DNA of 64,000 nt from VMDH01 sp038108875 (GTDB taxonomy: Bacteria; Pseudomonadota; Gammaproteobacteria; Magnimaribacterales; D2472). The notes beneath the pieces were generated by a model. The model worked only from the letters and a program-made list of their open reading frames with translations. It made no database searches and was not told the origin of the DNA. Of this stretch, positions 61,542 to 64,000 are shown in pieces. The DNA lies in contig JAYNII010000005.1 of assembly GCA_038108875.1 (NCBI GenBank), positions 46,843-110,842 of the forward strand, in the 5' to 3' direction. Position numbers and translations under genes: made by a program. The first letter of the stretch is position 1. Each line of letters begins with the position of its first letter.

Positions 61542-62623
61542 ACGTTAAATTTAAAATGAACTATATCACCATCGCTTACTAGATAGTCTTTACCTTCGAG
61601 TCTAACTTTTCCTTGGCTTCGTGCATTTTGTAATCCGCTGCAACTTATAAAATCTTCAAAGGAGAGCACTTCAGCTTTTATAAATCCTTTTTGAAAATCA
61701 GTGTGAATGGTGCCAGCGGCTTCGGGTGCCTTTGAACCTAATCTAAAACTCCAAGCTCTTGATTCCTTCGGACCCGTTGTAAAGAAAGTCCCCATATTTA
61801 AAAGTTTATAAGATGCAAGGATAATCTTTTCTAAGACAGTATTTTCCATGCCAAGCATTTCTAGATATTCTTCTCTTTCAAAAGGATTTAACCCAGCGAT
61901 GTCAAGTTCATTTTTTATAACTGCTTCAATCATTTCTATATTTCTATCTTTGCAAATTTCTCTTAGTTCATCAATTTTGTTCTCAGTAGTATTTTCACTA
62001 ATATTAGCTATTACTAATACGGGCTTTAGCGTAAGTAAATTTAGAGAGTTGAGGTAAGTTATTTGCTGATCTTCAAATCCAGCAGTATCTATGGGCTCGT
62101 AATTTTGTATGGCTTTTTTTGCTTCTTCTAGAACTTCAAATTCCTTTTGTATGTTTTTTTCACCAGATTTTAATTTTTTCCCCATTTTTTGGATACTATT
62201 CTCAAGCATAGAAATATCTGCAAGCGCTAATTCGAGGTTTATTACATCAAAATCATTTTTGGGATTAGTTTCGCCATATACATGGACTACTCTTTGGTCT
62301 TCAAAGCATCGAACAACATGTAAAATAGCATTGACTTCTCTGATATTTGCAAGAAATGCATTACCCAAACCTTCTCCTTCTGAAGCGCCTTTCACTAATC
62401 CAGCAATATCTACAAAAGTAGTTATATTTTGAATTTTAGATGTTGATTGAGTAATTGCATGGATTTTATCTAGTCTTTTATCAGGAAGATTTACCACTCC
62501 AACATTAGGCTCAATAGTACAGAATGGAAAATTTTCTGCAGGAATGCTAGATTCAGTTAAGGCATTAAATAGACTCGATTTTCCAACATTTGGAAGACCG
62601 ACAATTCCACATTTTAATCCCAA
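61538..62623 (-). CDS. ychF: Redox-sensitive ATPase YchF (Obg-like)
   Basis: Ribosome-associated P-loop ATPase, OLA1/YchF family. 361 residues (E. coli 363). Walker A GLPNVGKSSLFNALT, switch region with FVDIAGLVKGASEGEGLGN, and NIS-type ANISEN instead of NKxD, which is the reason the family prefers ATP. Coiled-coil insertion about 130-205 and C-terminal TGS domain about 278-361 (GSKAPEAAGTIHTDFQKGFIKAEV in parts). Lies four bases after pth; the order prs-rplY-pth-ychF is usual in gammaproteobacteria. Confidence 0.97.
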   Translation of the reverse strand: MGLKCGIVGLPNVGKSSLFNALTESSIPAENFPFCTIEPNVGVVNLPDKRLDKIHAITQSTSKIQNITTFVDIAGLVKGASEGEGLGNAFLANIREVNAILHVVRCFEDQRVVHVYGETNPKNDFDVINLELALADISMLENSIQKMGKKLKSGEKNIQKEFEVLEEAKKAIQNYEPIDTAGFEDQQITYLNSLNLLTLKPVLVIANISENTTENKIDELREICKDRNIEMIEAVIKNELDIAGLNPFEREEYLEMLGMENTVLEKIILASYKLLNMGTFFTTGPKESRAWSFRLGSKAPEAAGTIHTDFQKGFIKAEVLSFEDFISCSGLQNARSQGKVRLEGKDYLVSDGDIVHFKFNV

Positions 62624-62627
62624 TTTG

Positions 62628-63194
62628 TTATTCCGAAGTGTGAAGAAATTTTTGAGCAGCTGATATTTTTTGATTCAATAACATTTCTACTGCTCTCAAA
62701 AATTTAACAAAAGAATGTTCTAGTTGTGTTTGATCTTTTTTTGAGAATTTAGTTAACACCCATGACGAAACTAAATCTTTATCTCCAGGATGATCGATGC
62801 CCACTCTGATTCGCATAAACTCTGAAGTGCAATGTTTAATTATATCTCTAAGACCATTGTGACCTCCGTGACCACCTCCCTCTTTAATGCGAATTTGACC
62901 AAGAGGTAAATCTAAATCATCATGAATAATAAATATATTTTTTGGAGAAAAGTTTTTATTCCTTAGAATTTTTTTGATGGCTAACCCAGACTCATTTACA
63001 TAACAATCAGGAATAATCCATTCAATCTCTTGCTTATGACTTTGTGCAAAGAATACTTTGTCTTTAGGACTATAATTTAAAGATATTCCATAAGAGTGAA
63101 GGGCTTTCTGAACCCAAGAGCTACCAATGTTATGCTTAGTAGAAGAATATTTTTCCCCTGGATTCCCAAGACCAATCATGCATATTTTTTGCAT
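62628..63194 (-). CDS. pth: Peptidyl-tRNA hydrolase
   Basis: Releases peptides from tRNAs that have dropped off ribosomes. 188 residues (E. coli 194). GLGNPGEKYSSTKHNIGSSW includes the catalytic His; further blocks: PDCYVNESG (Asn for substrate binding), IHDDLDLPLGQIRIK (Asp) and GGGHGGHNGLRDI. Four bases before ychF and 18 after rplY, so it is cotranscribed with them. Confidence 0.96.
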   Translation of the reverse strand: MQKICMIGLGNPGEKYSSTKHNIGSSWVQKALHSYGISLNYSPKDKVFFAQSHKQEIEWIIPDCYVNESGLAIKKILRNKNFSPKNIFIIHDDLDLPLGQIRIKEGGGHGGHNGLRDIIKHCTSEFMRIRVGIDHPGDKDLVSSWVLTKFSKKDQTQLEHSFVKFLRAVEMLLNQKISAAQKFLHTSE

Positions 63195-63212
63195 AGATTA
63201 TTGAGAATTTGC

Positions 63213-63902
63213 TTAGGAAGCCGAGTCCTCTTGGTTATTTTCTAAATCAGCTTCATGAGATGAAGACTCAGTCTCTTGAGTTGCAACATCTTCCTCAGAT
63301 GAGAGATCTGTATCTGTATCTTTAATTCTCTTAGGCATTTGGACATTCAGTATTTGCTGATCATGATCTACGTCAAGGCCAGGTATCTCTACTCCTTGAG
63401 GTAAAATAAGTTGAGTGAGCCTAATCGACTGATCTATTTCTAAGCTAGTAATATCAATATCAAGAGATTCAGGTATATTTCCTGCTAAACAAGCAACTTC
63501 AATTTCAACTAGATTTCTTGTGAGAACCCCACCTTTTTTTATCCCAATACAATCATCTTCACCAATGACTTTGATAGGTAAAACAACTTTTAATTTTGTT
63601 TGATTTGAAACTCTTTGAAAATCTGCATGCAAAAATTTACCTTTTTCTGGGTCTCTTTGAAGCTCTTTTAGAACAACTTTCTCTTCATTTCCTTGAAGTT
63701 TTATCAATAAAACTTGTGTATAAAAATTTTCATTCATGGATGCTTTGTAAATCTCATTAAGCGGTAATTTAATATTTTTAGTTTCTTGTTTATTTCCGTA
63801 GATCACAGCAGGAACCATGGCATCTTCTCTTCGAATTTCTCTGTTTTTATTAGTTCCAAGCCTTTGGCGTAATTCAGCATTGAGAAAAATTTGTTCTGAC
63901 AT
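63213..63902 (-). CDS. rplY: 50S ribosomal protein L25, long (CTC) form
   Basis: Binds 5S rRNA. 229 residues, the two-domain CTC form rather than the 94-residue E. coli L25. N-terminal L25 domain (about 1-92) with LRQRLGTNKNREIRRED and the block HADFQRVS; C-terminal TL5/CTC beta domain (about 95-190) with GVEIPGLDVDHDQQIL; a low-complexity acidic tail rich in Ser, Glu and Asp (about 200-229). ATG at 63902, 12 bases after prs. Confidence 0.95.
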   Translation of the reverse strand: MSEQIFLNAELRQRLGTNKNREIRREDAMVPAVIYGNKQETKNIKLPLNEIYKASMNENFYTQVLLIKLQGNEEKVVLKELQRDPEKGKFLHADFQRVSNQTKLKVVLPIKVIGEDDCIGIKKGGVLTRNLVEIEVACLAGNIPESLDIDITSLEIDQSIRLTQLILPQGVEIPGLDVDHDQQILNVQMPKRIKDTDTDLSSEEDVATQETESSSHEADLENNQEDSAS

Positions 63903-63914
63903 TAGAAATTCCTT

Positions 63915-64000
63915 TTACAAAAATAGAGCGCTTAATGACTCTTCGTTATTTAATCTTCGTATGCACTCAGCCAATGTTGGTGCCAGCGAAATGGTGCGTA
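63915..64000 (-). CDS. prs: Ribose-phosphate pyrophosphokinase, C-terminal end only
   Basis: Twenty-six to twenty-seven C-terminal codons are visible before the right edge of the window (minus strand), ending in TAA at 63915-63917. The translation contains LAECIRRLNNEESLSALFL, which matches the Prs C-terminus (E. coli LAEAIRRISNEESISAMF). Prs makes PRPP for nucleotide, His and Trp synthesis. Its place directly ahead of rplY is the expected gammaproteobacterial order. The 5' part lies outside the window. Confidence 0.9.
   Translation of the reverse strand, partial: RTISLAPTLAECIRRLNNEESLSALFL

Overview
The window is a dense, AT-rich stretch of chromosome with almost no intergenic DNA. No insertion sequence, prophage, CRISPR array or integrase is visible. 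The genes are gammaproteobacterial throughout: the pyrH-to-tilS lipid A/envelope cluster, lptFG divergent from pepA, and the carAB-greA-rlmE-ftsH-glmM-tpiA-secG-tRNA-rimP-nusA-infB-rbfA-truB-rpsO-pnp run seen in Pseudomonas and, in part, E. coli. Low G+C, overlapping neighbours, shortened proteins and missing linker genes suggest a streamlined marine gammaproteobacterium, SAR86-like. That placement is inferred from composition and gene order, not from a phylogenetic marker.

Layout. Bases 1-18105 (+) are one long colinear block: pyrH (5' end outside the window), frr, uppS, cdsA, dxr, rseP, bamA, skp, lpxD, fabZ, lpxA, lpxB, rnhB, dnaE, accA, tilS and a crotonase. It covers ribosome recycling, undecaprenyl and CDP-diacylglycerol supply, MEP isoprenoids, outer-membrane assembly, lipid A, replication and fatty-acid initiation. 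Bases 18098-22029 hold leuA(-), holD-rimI(+), a YheT-like hydrolase(-) and a glutathione peroxidase(-). Bases 22082-28768 (+) hold an unusual ElaA-acetyltransferase/parvulin fusion, a HupE/UreJ-like membrane protein, gloA, and arginine succinyltransferase pathway genes astA-astD-astB. Bases 28771-42368 hold valS-pepA(-), lptF-lptG(+), an RDD protein(-), a POT peptide transporter(+) and dapE-dapD-glnD-map(-). Bases 42486-52173 (+) run from carA to secG. Bases 52163-52683 (-) hold a MerC-like gene and tRNA-Leu(GAG). Bases 52743-61404 (+) hold initiator tRNA, rimP-nusA-infB-rbfA-truB-rpsO-pnp and two paralogous, unrecognised small membrane proteins. Bases 61424-64000 (-) hold elongator tRNA-Met, ychF, pth, rplY and the 3' end of prs.

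The most interesting points are: the three-part GNAT-TM-parvulin fusion beside a HupE-like permease; the tandem 72/75-residue membrane proteins separated by a perfect 14-bp inverted repeat; an initiator tRNA whose 1:72 mismatch appears to be U:U; pepA-valS without holC although holD is kept; an LptG with about half the usual periplasmic domain; TATAAT boxes placed so close to start codons that mRNAs may be leaderless; and convergent genes that nearly always overlap at their 3' ends. No stretch over 300 bases lacks a gene. The longest gap, 60790-60894, is an AT-rich leader.
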